From Priapulus caudatus (taxonomy: Eukaryota; Priapulida; Priapulimorpha; Priapulimorphida; Priapulidae), in assembly GCF_000485595.1 (NCBI RefSeq), contig NW_014577194.1:239277-303276 (forward strand): a stretch of DNA of 64,000 bases. Reading direction: 5' to 3'. The notes beneath the pieces are model-generated. The model did not search any database and was not told the DNA's origin. It saw nothing but the letters and a program-made list of their open reading frames with translations. Positions 29,391-42,649 of this stretch are shown in pieces; the first letter of the stretch is position 1; every line of letters begins with the position of its first letter. Made by a program: the position numbers and the translations under genes.

Positions 29391-31519
29391 AGAATTCTCA
29401 TTATTATGATCACTGTTTCATTAATGGAAACTGATTTTGTATGAGATGGTTGTCGTGGGATGAATTAACACCACTAGTTTCACTGTTGCACACTAATACA
29501 TGCCGGCCAAGGTGTTGCGCCCTGATTCCTTCACAATCATGTGCGCTTAACACGTACGTTTATGTTCCATGACATCGTTTAAACTACTTTACAGTGTCTC
29601 ACGACTAGCATTATATCAGGAGTAACATCATATACACGTATTATCTTATCCTGCTTCTCACGTTTCTCTCCGTAGTGCGTGCAATGCTAAATATATAGAC
29701 TCATATTTAACAATCATGTCAGTTGCGGACATTTCGAAATTGCGCTTGGTTGTGTAATTTAGATATATTTAGAGAGCATTATCAGGAATACATATCAAAT
29801 ATAATACGGATAAATTATTATTATTAACTATTATTATGTTGATTAACAATTAATTATGTATTCCTGAACATATCCCTTCTGAACGACCGTTATATATACG
29901 TTATATCTATGGTTTTACAAATGTATAGTGGCGCATTATACCTGTATACGTGGGGTATACGTGTAAATATTCCCCGCGAGCAACCATTGCTAAGTTCCAT
30001 TTTAAGTGCTATGTGAGCTATTGCATTCCAGTATTGATAACTTCTCGTCTATTCGTTCGTTATAATTGTTAAATGTGATATTGTACAGTTTTCTTGTGAA
30101 ATCATTTTCAGCAACTCATCAGAAGGTCATCGGCAACTATAGCTGGCAATAGCTGAACTTTATTTGCTATTTGTGCTGTAATATGTTGCTACGTAAAAAA
30201 ACAACAGTTTACTTAGAAAATACCTGTTATATTCGGTTTAATTTTTGATCGAGCTTGAATTCCTTATGTACAAATTGCACCGAGTAATGACTAGTATGGG
30301 CTGCTGCTCCCAGTCAACGTAAATGTGTTCGTGCGTGCGTCTGTGTGCTGGCGGGGGGGGGGGGGGGTGAAACGAAGGGTGGTCATCAACATAGTCCATT
30401 ATCCATCATAATGCATTTTCCGTTCCGATCAGTTTTAACCCTAGTCTCACGCATTAGGTGTTTCAACAACAAGATGACGCTCACAATATTTTAAATTATA
30501 ATAACATATTTATTACATCATAGTAATTTATACAGCAATCAAAATTGGCAGTCAATATATTTCTCAGTCTTTCCCACGCAAAAATGTTGTAACAGTAATA
30601 GTATATAGGTATACGCGGTGATACTTCGTCTGCACTCTAGTATAGGTGGAAGCGTGAAGTAGTGTCAGCTTACTGCCGGATGGGGAGGGGGAGGGGGGGC
30701 GTTCATGTCCATAAGTAGGCGGCACACCTGATGCGGGGAAATGCAAGCATCCCGACATATTAATGTTGCGAACGACCTACGCGAATCTGTCCGGGTTAGC
30801 TTACACCTCACACATCTCCCAGCGAGTACCTACCTGTGATTCACCATCATGCATGCACATTTGCACAAATGAATAGACAATTGCACCAGATAAATTAGAA
30901 TAATTCGGGTATGTTTCTTCATCCCAAAGAGCAAGCAAGGTCTCAGATAATCGATACAGGGATATATTAAAAATTACCTAAACGGTTACTTCTTCACACA
31001 ATAGGTAGAAATTACTGACTATATAAATACTGTCCGTCTCTGATGCCCAGCATCACTGTACAATACAAACGAAATTGCTATGACATAAAGCAAGTTTTTG
31101 TGGGCTGCTACTTTTCCCGTTTTAATTACAATACAGATCAGAAAACATAACCAACAGCCCACTATACAACGAACACATACGCACCAATTGTGTACGGCAC
31201 GAACGCATCTTGGTGGACTCACTAAATTGGATGAACGAAGATATGTACTGTAATACTAAGGGTACGACCTTCATGTGTAGCTGCAATACAATATTGTTTG
31301 CTTTACTTCACACATAAATTAACACCACCAATAAATAGAGCGGAAAAATTTCTAAAGCAGTTTGATTTCCATAAGATTTCCTCTCGCAATTTGAAACGGA
31401 ATAGAATCATTCAGAACCTTATAATAATATTAGAGATATGCGTGCGTGCGTGCGTGCGTGGGCGTGGCTTGTCGTGCGTGCGTTTGCGTGTGTGAGTAAG
31501 TACGCATGTATGTATGTAT

Positions 31520-31559
31520 CAAGAGTCCATAATAGGAAATATTCTATTATGGACTCTTG
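31520..31559. mobile_element. 40-bp palindrome with imperfect 7-bp flanking repeat
   Basis: Arms CAAGAGTCCATAATAG / CTATTATGGACTCTTG surround an 8-base centre. Flanks are TATGTAT (31513-31519) and TATGAAT (31560-31566). Confidence 0.7.
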
Positions 31560-33111
31560 TATGAATGCATGCATGTTTGCATGTAAGCTACCTACGTATG
31601 CACGGATGCGTATATATGTAAAATGTGTAAAGGTAATATATACTTTATTACGGTCTATGTAACAACTCAAACAAGCACCCTCGTGAAGTTGTTTATATTA
31701 CATGTATATAATACGTACACTTTTGACGCCTGAATGTCGTGAGGTGGCAAATAGTAATATTACAAGCCATTTGCAATATACTTTGTACAACATGTAACAT
31801 TGGAAACAGCCGTCGCGAGACAAGCAGTGCGTAGCAGCCACTGATCATCAAGACTGGCATTAGCTTTACAGGCAATCACCAATTCTTCGTTTACTTCTCC
31901 GTAAATTTGCTATAAGGAAACTTAGAAATGGCGAATGTGCCCGTTGAATGCGTATAACAGCGTATAACAGTACAGTAACAGTGCTGCGACCGTCCGAACG
32001 AATCGCCTACGCTAAGAACGAGTACAGCTCTCCCTTGAATTAGCATAATGGAAGAAGAGAGCGCAAATTGCGCTAAAAGAATCGTGCCCTTTTACAAGAG
32101 TGACTTGCAGAATTAATGAAGCCTTCGTGTAAACCACTCTAGTGTGCATGGCCATGTGGCACGCACCCGAAGCAGTGTTCAGGTTTACAAGTATAACTAG
32201 AATAGGATTTACTGATAGTCAAGCTTCAGTTGCTCACGTGAGTCAATTATTTTCAGTGAGAATGCAGATGAAACTTCTATTTGTAGTTAGTTTATCATTG
32301 CACTAAAAATAATACAATGTTGGGGGAAAACAAGGAGTGAGTGCTCTGACACCCACTCAGATCTGTTCTGCAAATACTTTCTCTCTACTAAAAAAACACG
32401 TTTTACGTAGATATGATTAGGTTAAGTAGGGGACCAGTGTTCTCCTAAACACACGCACCCCATCACATTGATCACGCGATGTCATCAGAGGTCCCTTTGC
32501 CGTGTTCACTTCCACATTCCCAGTCAACCAGTGTTGCGTATACACTCAAACCTGAACATAAGGGTCACCCAAGGATAACGCCAGAAGTGAGCTTCATAGA
32601 CAGCTGTCCATTCTATAGAGGTGACTGCTTACACAGGTTTGACTGCATAACCCATTTACGCCCAACTTCCAACGAGAGCATTTGTTGGTCAATGGCGACA
32701 ACGTAGAATGTTCGGCCGGCACGCGTTCCCTCACGTTCACACAACACGAACGGGTGGCAGCTTTACAAGTGGCTCCCTCAGCGTCATCATCACGCCATCG
32801 AAACGCCGGCACTTCACGTAAATTTCATGACTATGCAAACGGCAAGGCAGAGCGACTAAACGAGAGAGACACCGACCGTAGTCGCCGCGCCACGCCATCC
32901 GCGACACCGAACAACGCCCTGACACAATTTAATTACAGCGATAGTTACTTCTACGATGGAGCTGTATCGTATAGCACCACGCAACTCTAGGTAGATCCGT
33001 TGTAAGGACCCATAAGCGGAATTTGATGTAAGCGTGATGTGTCAAACACACTGCCACACGCTAATTTGCATATGATCGAATTTGGTTGAATCGTGAACCA
33101 TCGGCGCGAAG

Positions 33112-36100
33112 CTAGCTGTCCGTTGCAAAGTACAATTGGTACATTTCCTCAATGGCTTCACACCACTTCAGCGAGTAGCCTTCGGGATCTTCCAGATAAT
33201 AGGTCCTGTTGGGCTGAAAGATAACAGGGATAATATATACATATATATCTATCGTATATACATATATATTCATATTATATTACGAAGTCGTATAGGAATG
33301 GTAAACTAGTCTGTTTTCCTTTTAAAATTTTGTAACAATAAATACAGGAATGAATGCCTTCCTGAAAGTTTCCTATACTGTCCTGTATTCCTTGCTGCTT
33401 GGTAACTTTGGTAACACAAGTGATTGACAGATAATTGTGTGACCACATTAACATAGTACCCTAATAGACCACAAACCTTGTGTACTGAGTTTGTGCCTGT
33501 AGTTCAGACTATTAGATAACGATAGATGTGCTTACTGTGTGAACGAAGAAGATCTTAAAGTTCTTAGGCTCGGGTCGGATATCTTTGGACAGTGGTATCT
33601 CTCCCTTGAGGACCTGGTTTACTGGATCCACGTAATATAAGTGTGGCCCTTCGGTCAGCAGGAACATGCGCCGTCTTGCGAAAAGTCCCTGTAAACGCAC
33701 GACATTGCAGCTGTAGTATAACGGTAAGCAGCAAATCATTTTATATTGAAACCAGTTTGTATTTTTTTTCATAAGCAAACTACTGGTTATTCATGACAGC
33801 AGGTTAGAACCTGACATAACCAACCAACGCAACACAAAATGAACAATCCTAGCATCAGACAGCTGGAAACATGGAACGAACACATGCACACATACATATA
33901 TGTATATACACACATGCACGCATGCACGCAGGTACACGGCACGCACACGCAGACACACACAAATATATGTATATGTACGTTATGTGTACATACACACATG
34001 AATGCACGCACGTACACGCACACGCACGCACGCACGCACACACACACAGACACAGTCACCCCTGTATATAAGGATTACTCTAGGAAAACCCACCTAATGA
34101 GGCAGGGAATACATTCTAAACCGCTGGTCTGGGACTCTATAGTTCTACTCTATAACTGTCACTCAAGGGAAATGCCAAGAGTGTCCTTTTGCAGATAGAT
34201 GACCACTCTATAGGGGTGACTACCGACACAGGTTCGACTGCCCATCGTGTTTACAGGCGACGAACGGCTTCTTCCACCAACCTTCCTCTTGTCAATGTAG
34301 CCCATCTTGAGGATGAGGTTTCCTTCGACAAACTTGTGCCACGGGTTGTTGCACGCCTGGTTCTGCTTCCGGCTCTCCCTCTCCTCCTCCGAGCACGGTA
34401 TGTTGAGCATCCCCGGTCGCCGCGTCACGCGCACCTTCTCCCCCTCGACCTTCTGCTTCTGCTTCTTCGCGACTTTCGTCTTGTCCTCCAGCATCAAGTT
34501 GGCAAAGTGTTCGTCTCTCAGGCCGGGAAGGTCCGTGAGATCGATCTGTAGTCGCGTGCAGAAATGCGAGTAAGTCTCAATGCTGGACTTCCTTTATGTC
34601 AACCTCGCATGACCACTGCATACACCGATGGAATGCGATCGACTGACTAATAGACTGATTTGATCGATTGAGATTATTGAAATACAATAGACGCAACAGC
34701 GATATACATGCACATGTATATCAGAAGCAGCGTTTCCCCTTGCCAAATAGGTCTGTGAGGTGGTAAATTGGTTTTGGTGTGTTTGCATATTTCGAGATCC
34801 TAGCAAAGCAAGCACCGCAGGTGCTCGACCAGCTAGGGGGGTCCGGGGGCATCCCCCCAGAGATTTTTTGAAAAAATGGTGCAATTTAGTGCATTCTTAG
34901 CTACTCTGAACACATTGTAAGAGACTACAGGCGCGTTCACACGGACGTTTTTGGCCCGAGCCTAATTAGACCCACGCCAGATTTGGCTCGAGCCGCGCGT
35001 TCACACGGACGTTTTTGGCCCGAGCCTAATTAGGCCCGTGCCAGATTTGGTCCCATCGAAAACGTCGGACCAGGCCCGAGCCAAATTTTAGCACCAGCTT
35101 TCGGCGAGCGGTAGGGCGGTAGAATCGGTTGAGCGGTAGATGCCACGAGTGTCGAACGTGTACTTCGACAAAATAAAGTCCAAAACAGTATAAAAATTCG
35201 CAAAATTTGATCAGGATGCACGTTTTCAAGATTGATAATTGAACTCGGAACGTAAGTAAACACTCTGAATCGTACACAATGCCATCTCGCAAAATACTGC
35301 CAAAGTATCTGTGAGATATTTGTGCAATAAAATTTATTTGAATTTGAATTTGAATTTGACAGACAGTATTCACTTGCGTACGTGTGAACGCTCCGACTCA
35401 AACCGGCCCGAGCCAAATCTAGCCCATTTGGCTCGAGCCAAACCATGACCGTGTGAACGCAACTTTTAGTTCAATAAAGTGTAGTTTATTAATGGAAGAA
35501 CAGTGATTTTCGTCAGTGAGGGGGTGTTTTGGACAAATTTCTGTGTGGCGGCTGAGAATTTGAGCGAGGCGGCCCGCCTCGCTCGTGTAAATGCAGGGGA
35601 AACACTGAGAAGTAAATAATCACAAATTATGAGAACATGGGGCCCATTGTCAGAAACATCGTAAAGTTAATGCTAAAGTTAATGCTACGATAACACTTAC
35701 GACTAATGCTAATGTTGCGAGACTAGCGTTGACAGAAACACATCGCAGCTATTAGAAAACTTACGATAACAGGAACTTCATCACAAGGCTGCTGATTGGA
35801 TGAGAATCAATCACAAAAATCAAATTCATACACATTTATTGTACATCACAGTAATTTATGCATATTATGATGGCTAACCACATATAAACAATATTTGATG
35901 AAAAACGACGTGGTCATGAATTAATTCTGCACAACAAGACAAATTCTCACACTGTAACGCGAGACGCGAGAGTCGTGGCAAGCGTGGAAAACCTTTAGAA
36001 CAAGAGAACAAATGCCATACGCCATTTGTAAATGTATTGTTTTGTTTTATTAGCGGTAGATAATTAAGTGATTTGAACAGCTCCATTTTCCAAGAAAAAC

Positions 36101-39100
36101 ACAATTTTAATTTCATTATTTATAAAACATAAATATCACTATAATTGTAATTCTTAGTCTAAATGTGTTATTTTCATCTTAATATTAAAGTTACGAGAGG
36201 GTCTGGGCTCTCGTAATGTTATGAGGATATTTGCGAGGATTTTTCGTTCTCGCAACATTACGATGTTTCTGTCAACGGTTTACGAGTGGAAGTTAATGGT
36301 AAGACTAATGTTGCGACTAATTTTGTTTCTGACAACGGCCCCCTGATATATATACATAGATGTATATTTTGCACTTTACATTACACAGCAACGAGCACAC
36401 TCGCCACATCCACCTCCGACAAAAGCGTCCGAATGTCCGGAAGCGTTGTTACCTCGCTCTTGAAGTTTGGGTTGTCCCTGACCGCGGGTAAGAACGGTAC
36501 GATCGGTGGAGGCGTCACAATGTCTAGCTTGCCCCAGGGGATGCCGTTGAAAAATGCGTGCGCCTTAAGGGCCTTGTAGCCACCACACTCATCAGATCCA
36601 AGTCGCTTCTTTGCATCCAGTACCTGGAATAAATACCAGTGCGATCGCAAATACCGTCAAGAAGCCATTTGATACATTGGAGATAGTAACGTTTCGTCAC
36701 ATACAGTACAAAATAATATATATGCGTTGTTGACCCACAAACAGACGGAGACTCGAATATGAATTTATATATTTATACATATATGATTTTAAGGATATAT
36801 GGATTCTCTGTTTAATATGAGTAAACACTCACCAACAGACTCTGTACAAGGTCCTTCCCCACTTCATTGAAGCCTTCTGGGAAGTCATATTCCAATTTGA
36901 CAACTTTTTGGAATATCAAATATTCGTTTCTGTGAGAATAATGAAGATACTGCGTTACAACATAAGTAGCTAAAAGAGACAAAACTCTCTTTATTAAATT
37001 CTACTCTATTACACAATCAGCATTCATTAGAGTCGAGTCAACCAATTTAATAATTGGGGAAAATTTTGCAGTGACAACTCATACTTACTAGCATCAAGAT
37101 GCAATTAGAATATGTCATTATATTACACTATATTAAATAACATCATTATAGCAAGGTTTATTCTTGTTCAGTTCTATATATATGAGTGTCAGGCAGAAAC
37201 ATACCCAGCTCTGAATGGAGGCAGGCCAGACAAAAACTGATAGATAATTGCTCCGAGTGCCCAAAGGTCTAAACTGAAAACAGCATTTATGAGACATATT
37301 TATAGCAGATAATGAGATAGAACGAACATGTATGCAAACAAAAGCGTAACACATTTATGTGATAAATAATCCGTGTGTCATATTAATGATTAGATTAGAA
37401 TAGGGGCCACCTGTGCGTAATTCATGAGAAATATTACTCGCATAACTATTCCAAAAGGATCAAGGTCAGGGATACCAGATGTAAACAACTGTTATCGTCC
37501 ACTTTTCCTCTACAAACGAAGTATTACAAATGACACCTTCCAGGTATTTTAAGTATTAAAACTAGCTTATTGTTCACAAGATGTCAAGAATCACTGGATA
37601 TGATTAAAAATTGCACATAACGTGCAAAGCCAAAACATTACTTTCAAAACAGCAGTGCTTAAATCTAAAAGCTACACCTGCTATTGCTCCTGTGCTGCTA
37701 CTGGTGTGCTGCTGTACTGCTACTGCTGCTGCTGCTGCCACTGCTGCTGCTGCTGTTGCTGCCGCTGCCACTGCTACCGCTGCCACTGCTACCGCCAATA
37801 CTACTGGTAGACAACATGCACAATGTATGTGAAACCATTTAAACTTGTGCTGGCACACAAAATTACCTTTTAGAAATTGGCTTGTTGTTGAGTAGTTCAG
37901 GGGAAACATACTGTGCTGTACCAACGAAGGAGTTTCTGCGTGGCTTAGCAGGCACAGTGCTGCCAGCTGGTGGACTAGTTCCGGTCGGTGAATTGCTTTC
38001 GTCTGAATGAGATAACACCAACGAATCACTTCGAAAACGAATCTATAGACCAACTACTTCCGGCGGCGGACTCTCGCCCTGCTACAACCACAAAAACTAC
38101 TGCTGCCATCTAGCGACGATCAATGGCACAATACCTTGTTCTGCATCTAGGATTTTTGCCGATCCAAAGTCAGTGATCATGACGTGCATTCCCTCACTGA
38201 GGAGTATGTTCTCTGGCTTCAGGTCCCTGAAAGCAGTGGCACACGTGTTACGGAACAACACAGGGAGACCAACTTTCAAGGTAAACCGGGAACGGTCACA
38301 CACACAACACTGAATTAATGGGAAGGGCACGCCAGCAAATCGGGTAGGGCAGCCACTGGCAATTCATTGCCGTGAATGGCTGCCAGGGGCCAATTGTCAG
38401 AAGCAAAATAATCTTTAATATTAGCCTTACCATTAAGTTTGTCCCCTTAGACCGGACCGCTATACACAGCATATGAGATACTTAAGTATTGTGTAGTACA
38501 CAATTGTGAGATTTGTGACGTTACCATAATTCTGTTAACGTTCTACGAGAAAAAGTAAATGTTAAAATTGATGTTAAGACTAATTTTGTTTCCGACAACT
38601 GGGCCCAGACTTTCAAGGCGTGACGGACATCAAGGAGCGGGACGATGGCAGCACGTCCCGTCGATGATGCAGCGTGGTGGTCCAAACCCCTCCACTACAC
38701 ACACATGCACACCCGCGCGCACGCACGCAGGCACACATGCACACCTGCATGCACGCACGCACGCACACACGCACACACACACACTGCCGCCACCGCCGCC
38801 GCCACCATCACAGCGAGACTTGCCTGTGAATGATGCCGCGACTGTGCATGTACTCGAGCGCGAGAACGATCTCGGCCGCGTAAAACTTGGACACGTCCTC
38901 GTCAAAGCTGCCGACACGGTGTATGTAAGAGAGCAGCTCGCCGTTCTTAGCGTAGCTGAGCACAAAATCTGAGACGACTCGATTAAGGCGACAACGCGAG
39001 TGCACGCGCGTGGGTGGCACAGATAGGGTGGGCACGAAATCGCTTCTTTGAGGCATAATAGTTATTGTCTAATAATACTAACAATACTAATAAGTCTTGT

Positions 39101-40717
39101 CCTCATGCTTTGTGTTTCAGTCTTAACTATAAAAAATGTTTAAAAAAAAATGTAAAAAAATAAAATTATGAAACCCAAAACGTAAAAAAAAACGTTTGGG
39201 TCGCGGCTATTTTCGAGGTCGGAGGACAGCAAACATATAATTTTTTAAGGATGGCCTAGAGTTGAAGAAAATCTGATTTTGCACAACACACTCAAAAAAC
39301 AACGACCAGGACAAACACAGCGCGCGAATAACTTCTAAAACCGAACAAAATCAAAAAAAGAAAGATTCGCTGGTTCAGTGAAGAGGACGGTAACATCCCA
39401 GTTGGCCTAAGGCCAACCGGGAATAAACCAAGAGGATACATAGTCGATCGCGGTCCTGGAACGTGCAGAACAGTTTGACGAAGAAAGGGGAAGGTCCGGC
39501 TCCGAGACGCATCAGCACCTCCTTCTCTCGCTTGATGTACGCCGTCTTCTTCTCTCGAATGATGTGCTGCTTCTCGCAAACTTTTACTGCAAGCGCGGCT
39601 GTTACACCGTGTAACATGTGTTGACCGTGTAAGATATATATGTTAAATATGTCGACACGTGTTAGATGTGCTACTACTTCGTTCGACCGCCTCCACTCTC
39701 GCGCAAAATTCGAGCCGCCACCTCGCGTCGACGATCGGCGGTTTGCGAGCGCGAAACCTAACCGTGACTTTTCTTATGTCCACTTATTTGCTCGTAACCG
39801 TGTACTGTACGCTTACACTTACTTGCATATTCTTTTTGCGTTTGGATATCTTTGGCTAAAAATACCTACAAAGACAAAACACAAACACTTGCTGAGTACA
39901 GATTTCTAATCATGCACGTGTATTATGCATCTACTTACGAAGACTATATAATTACTAAAATATTTATTAGATCAAGTAGTAATGTTGTTTCTTTTATGCG
40001 ACATTCCTAGCGAATCTTTAGAGGATTCTTGAGTAAAATGTGACCCTTTCATTAAAATTTAATAATATCCTAAAAAAAAATACACAGCATGATACAGCAG
40101 TTTACTGCCTGTATGAAAGAGACCAAGAATTCATTTACAAAACCAATAAAGGCAATATGCTAACACAGTGATAAAATTGTTCTCTATTTCTATTACTGAA
40201 CTTAACAACAGGAGTACATGAGAGTTCCTAAGTACGCCTGAAACAAACTGGAGTCTCAAACACCAGCTGGACACTCACAGTTGAAAAAGAACCTTCTCCT
40301 ATGATCTTTCCAAAAATATAGTCTTCGGCCTTCTTTTTGGAAAGAGGCATTGCATTCTTTGATGGACTTGGGCTCAAGTTGTCATCGCTGGTAATATTCT
40401 CACAGGTAACATCTTGGAGAGGGGAACTGCCGACACTAAAGAACAGACACACGTACGTGGTTACAATTACGTGACGGCAATATAATATGCACACGGCAAA
40501 CATGACAATATTTTACTCCACGTTTACGTTTACGTAAACACCTAATATCCTAAATCCCTAAACTGCATTTCTAGAATGAACTTTTACGATTACTAAGTGC
40601 TCAGAAACGATTCAACAGCTGCTATTACTATTAGTAAACATATATCTAAGTGAACATATACGGCCTAAGTACTGAAGAGTTTTACCCGGCAGAAGATGCG
40701 TTACTCTGCGGTTGCAT
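33112..40717 (-). CDS. PDPK1: 3-phosphoinositide-dependent protein kinase 1 (PDK1)
   Basis: Thirteen exons on the minus strand, from ATG at 40717: 40717-40686, 40435-40279, 39865-39823, 39586-39440, 38968-38824, 38226-38135, 38002-37867, 37273-37205, 36929-36833, 36623-36453, 34545-34282, 33688-33536, 33213-33112. They join in frame to 535 residues (human 556). Visible landmarks: glycine loop GEGSFST (57-63), catalytic K79 in EYAIK, helix-C E98, HRDLKPEN (174-181), DFG (194-196), activation-loop [17 protein letters not shown] with the autophosphorylated Ser at 230, and a C-terminal PH domain from about residue 400. This master AGC kinase phosphorylates AKT, S6K and SGK activation loops after PIP3 recruitment to the plasma membrane (family knowledge). 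The activation segment carries about 18 extra residues. Intron 5 begins with GC. The gene is convergent with DGKE, and its first four exons recur upstream. Confidence 0.95.
33880..34060. repeat. CA/GCAC microsatellite in PDPK1 intron 11
   Basis: Mixed (CA)n, (GCAC)n and ATGTATAT repeats between exons 11 and 12. Confidence 0.88.
34933..35460. mobile_element. GCGTTCACACGG-type TIR element, composite
   Basis: Ends GCGTTCACACGG and CCGTGTGAACGC are inverted. The first ~55 bp (TTTTTGGCCCGAGCCTAATTA) is repeated in tandem. GGCCCGAGCC / GGCTCGAGCC motifs recur at both ends. The interior contains an AATAAAATTTATTTGAATTTGAATTTG stretch like the 3' tail of a non-LTR retrotransposon. It lies in PDPK1 intron 10 just upstream of exon 11. 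Confidence 0.75.
35639..36343. mobile_element. GGGGCCCATTGTCAGAAAC-type TIR element, long copy
   Basis: Ends GGGCCCATTGTCAGAAACA and TTTGTTTCTGACAACGGCCC are inverted, with AAGTTAATG / TTACGA motifs repeated inside both arms. It lies in PDPK1 intron 10. Shorter relatives are at 38386 and 59330. Confidence 0.8.
37681..37800. repeat. CTG/CCGCTG trinucleotide tract in PDPK1 intron 7
   Basis: Interrupted (CTG)n with GCCACTGCTACC variants over about 110 bp. It is intronic, 67 bp from exon 7, so it does not encode a repeat in the protein. Confidence 0.85.
38386..38606. mobile_element. GGGGCCCATTGTCAGAAAC-type TIR element
   Basis: Ends GGGGCCAATTGTCAGAAGC and TTGTTTCCGACAACTGGGCCC. The interior GACCG...TATACACAGCATATGAGA is shared with the 59330 copy. 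It lies in PDPK1 intron 5. Confidence 0.8.
38695..38815. repeat. CA/GCAC microsatellite next to a PDPK1 donor
   Basis: A CA/GCAC run passes into CCGCCGCC immediately downstream (in gene sense) of the GC donor of exon 5. Confidence 0.88.
38818..38823 (-). promoter_or_regulatory. PDPK1: GC-AG splice donor, PDPK1 intron 5
   Basis: The exon ends CATTCACAG and the intron begins GCAAGT. Only this junction restores the invariant HRDLKPEN loop (AG|G for Arg). The nearest GT would shift the frame. The rest of the site (CAG|GCAAGT) is a strong match to GC-donor consensus. Confidence 0.88.
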
Positions 40718-41561
40718 TTTTTTGGCCTGCAAAAGATATAAAATACATGGTCAATATATCGTAACATACATTGCGTGCACCCACACAGTGATTGACCATG
40801 CCAAAATACAAAAGTTCGATGTATGAATGCGACAGATACCATCTACACAGGTCTACGAGAAAGCCAGCCTATCAACCTGTCAAACAAGACCGTTTTGAAG
40901 TCGTATAGTGATCTATAGTGATAGTGATCGATACTGCCACACAACTGCCAGACTGGCCAACAATGCCATCTAAACAGTGAGTGCGTCTGACCTTCATATG
41001 TCCATTCCAACAATCAACAAGGTCTCCGTCACAACAATCTACGTTAGCAAACATTGTTGTGGGTGTATGTTGACTGCCTTTACACAAGCAATAATTGCCA
41101 TGGTTACATGAACAAGCTATCACACAGCACAGTGCACTAGAGTTGTGCTAATGATTAAATTAGTGCTAATGACAATTCTGTTATCGTGTGTTAGTATTTC
41201 ACTCCTGATGTAACTAAAGTTGTTTATATGTGTAGGTGCGACTGACTCGGTGACCCTTGATCCCTGCACCAATCCCCGCGTCAATGACGTTATTATTAGT
41301 CACTCGCTGAATTGTAATGTACTTGAACGTTGCCCCGGGGCTACACAAATTATGTAATGTCTGATGCATAAATGCATTATCTACCATCAAGTTGTACCCC
41401 CTATACTCACTGCCAGCAAAACTAGCAGCAAACGGGATATACGAGCCACACCTTGAATGAACGCATGTGAACAGAAATACTACGCAGGATCACAAACTTA
41501 GAACCCATAGGACACAATATTTACACTCAGTGCATGACATATGGCTACCTTACATATATAT

Positions 41562-41573
41562 ATATATACACAC

Positions 41574-41616
<43 letters not shown>

Positions 41617-41630
41617 TATATATATATGAG
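41562..41630. repeat. TA microsatellite
   Basis: Interrupted (TA)n about 70 bp long. The matching tract in the second copy (45533-45560) is less than half as long, as expected for an unstable repeat in two haplotypes. Confidence 0.9.
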
Positions 41631-42649
41631 AAGTTAAACACAAATTTGATTTTTTTTCACGACTGATATGTGTGATACATGCGTCATACTATTGAATTGA
41701 GACAAGATATTGATTACATATGTGCTGTATGAGAACCAAATATTACTTTTATTATAATTTCACAATAATTATAGTTGCTGACAATTGCATCAAACATCCT
41801 AACTACAATTTGTGAGCATGACAAATTTATTCTGTTAGAGCTCCTACCACTAAAGAACATATATATAGTAAATTTACTAAAGTTCAGAGACAATGATTGC
41901 ATGATCAATCGAAATATCATTTCATAACTTATAGCTAATTAGCTAATAGGGACGTGACATACCTTAACGGTAATCGTGCGGCACAGTTTTCTAAATCCTG
42001 ACTAGTGCCCGACAGTTTTTACCTATAAATACCGTTACTTATACCCTTTCATTTTCACAACATCCCACGCTAGCATATATCGAGATGACTCAACACAGAA
42101 GCAAAAGACAACACAGGCCCGCTGTACTGACCAGCCACCAACCGGACATGCGACCGCGCGCCACTCGGTACCTCTCACATACATGTCACTTTATAGGCAT
42201 TTACACAATTCCCACTGTCCCACGCAGCTCTTCGGCGCTATAAATGTCAGAGATCACCAAAACTATATACTTCACCCGCACATCCGTGTGTCTATATTAG
42301 TGTGCGACGTCGCAGTAAACTGCATCCCAACTCAGTGACAGCACGGCTGATGCAGCAGCAGCAGCAGCCAGCATACACGCGCATTACAGGTGCCGTTAAA
42401 TGCGCCCGTTCCACCGAATGTTGTTTACGCTACGTCGCACTCTATCCTCATTATTGTCCCGCTGCCCGTGCAATTACTCCTCAGTATAATATGAAGCCAG
42501 ATTGATCTGCCTACCCTCTCACGATAACGGGATGAGAAAAACATCTTCTTAAAATGGGTAAACATTGTAATTGGAATAGATTGTATAGATGGTTCCAAGC
42601 ACATGTACACTCGAAAACATGCGTTCACACCACTGGCCACAGATAGATC

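Larger units (their letters stand above)
27647..33111. other. DGKE-PDPK1 convergent intergenic region
   Basis: 5.5 kb with the 29051 element, a G run at 30353-30367, GCGT repeats near 31441 and a 40-bp palindrome. No conserved coding is recognised; the longest open frames (28940-29212 minus, 32682-32990 plus) lack familiar motifs. Confidence 0.6.

Noticed and set aside
34225-34242. tRNA gene from a B-box-like GGTTCGACTG
   Set aside because: No cloverleaf or box A at the right distance; the motif belongs to a dispersed repeat.
34189-34551. 120-codon plus-strand frame
   Set aside because: Antisense shadow of PDPK1 exon 11.
37604-38053. Ala/Val-rich frame near PDPK1 exon 7
   Set aside because: Off-frame reading of the CTG tract and exon 7.
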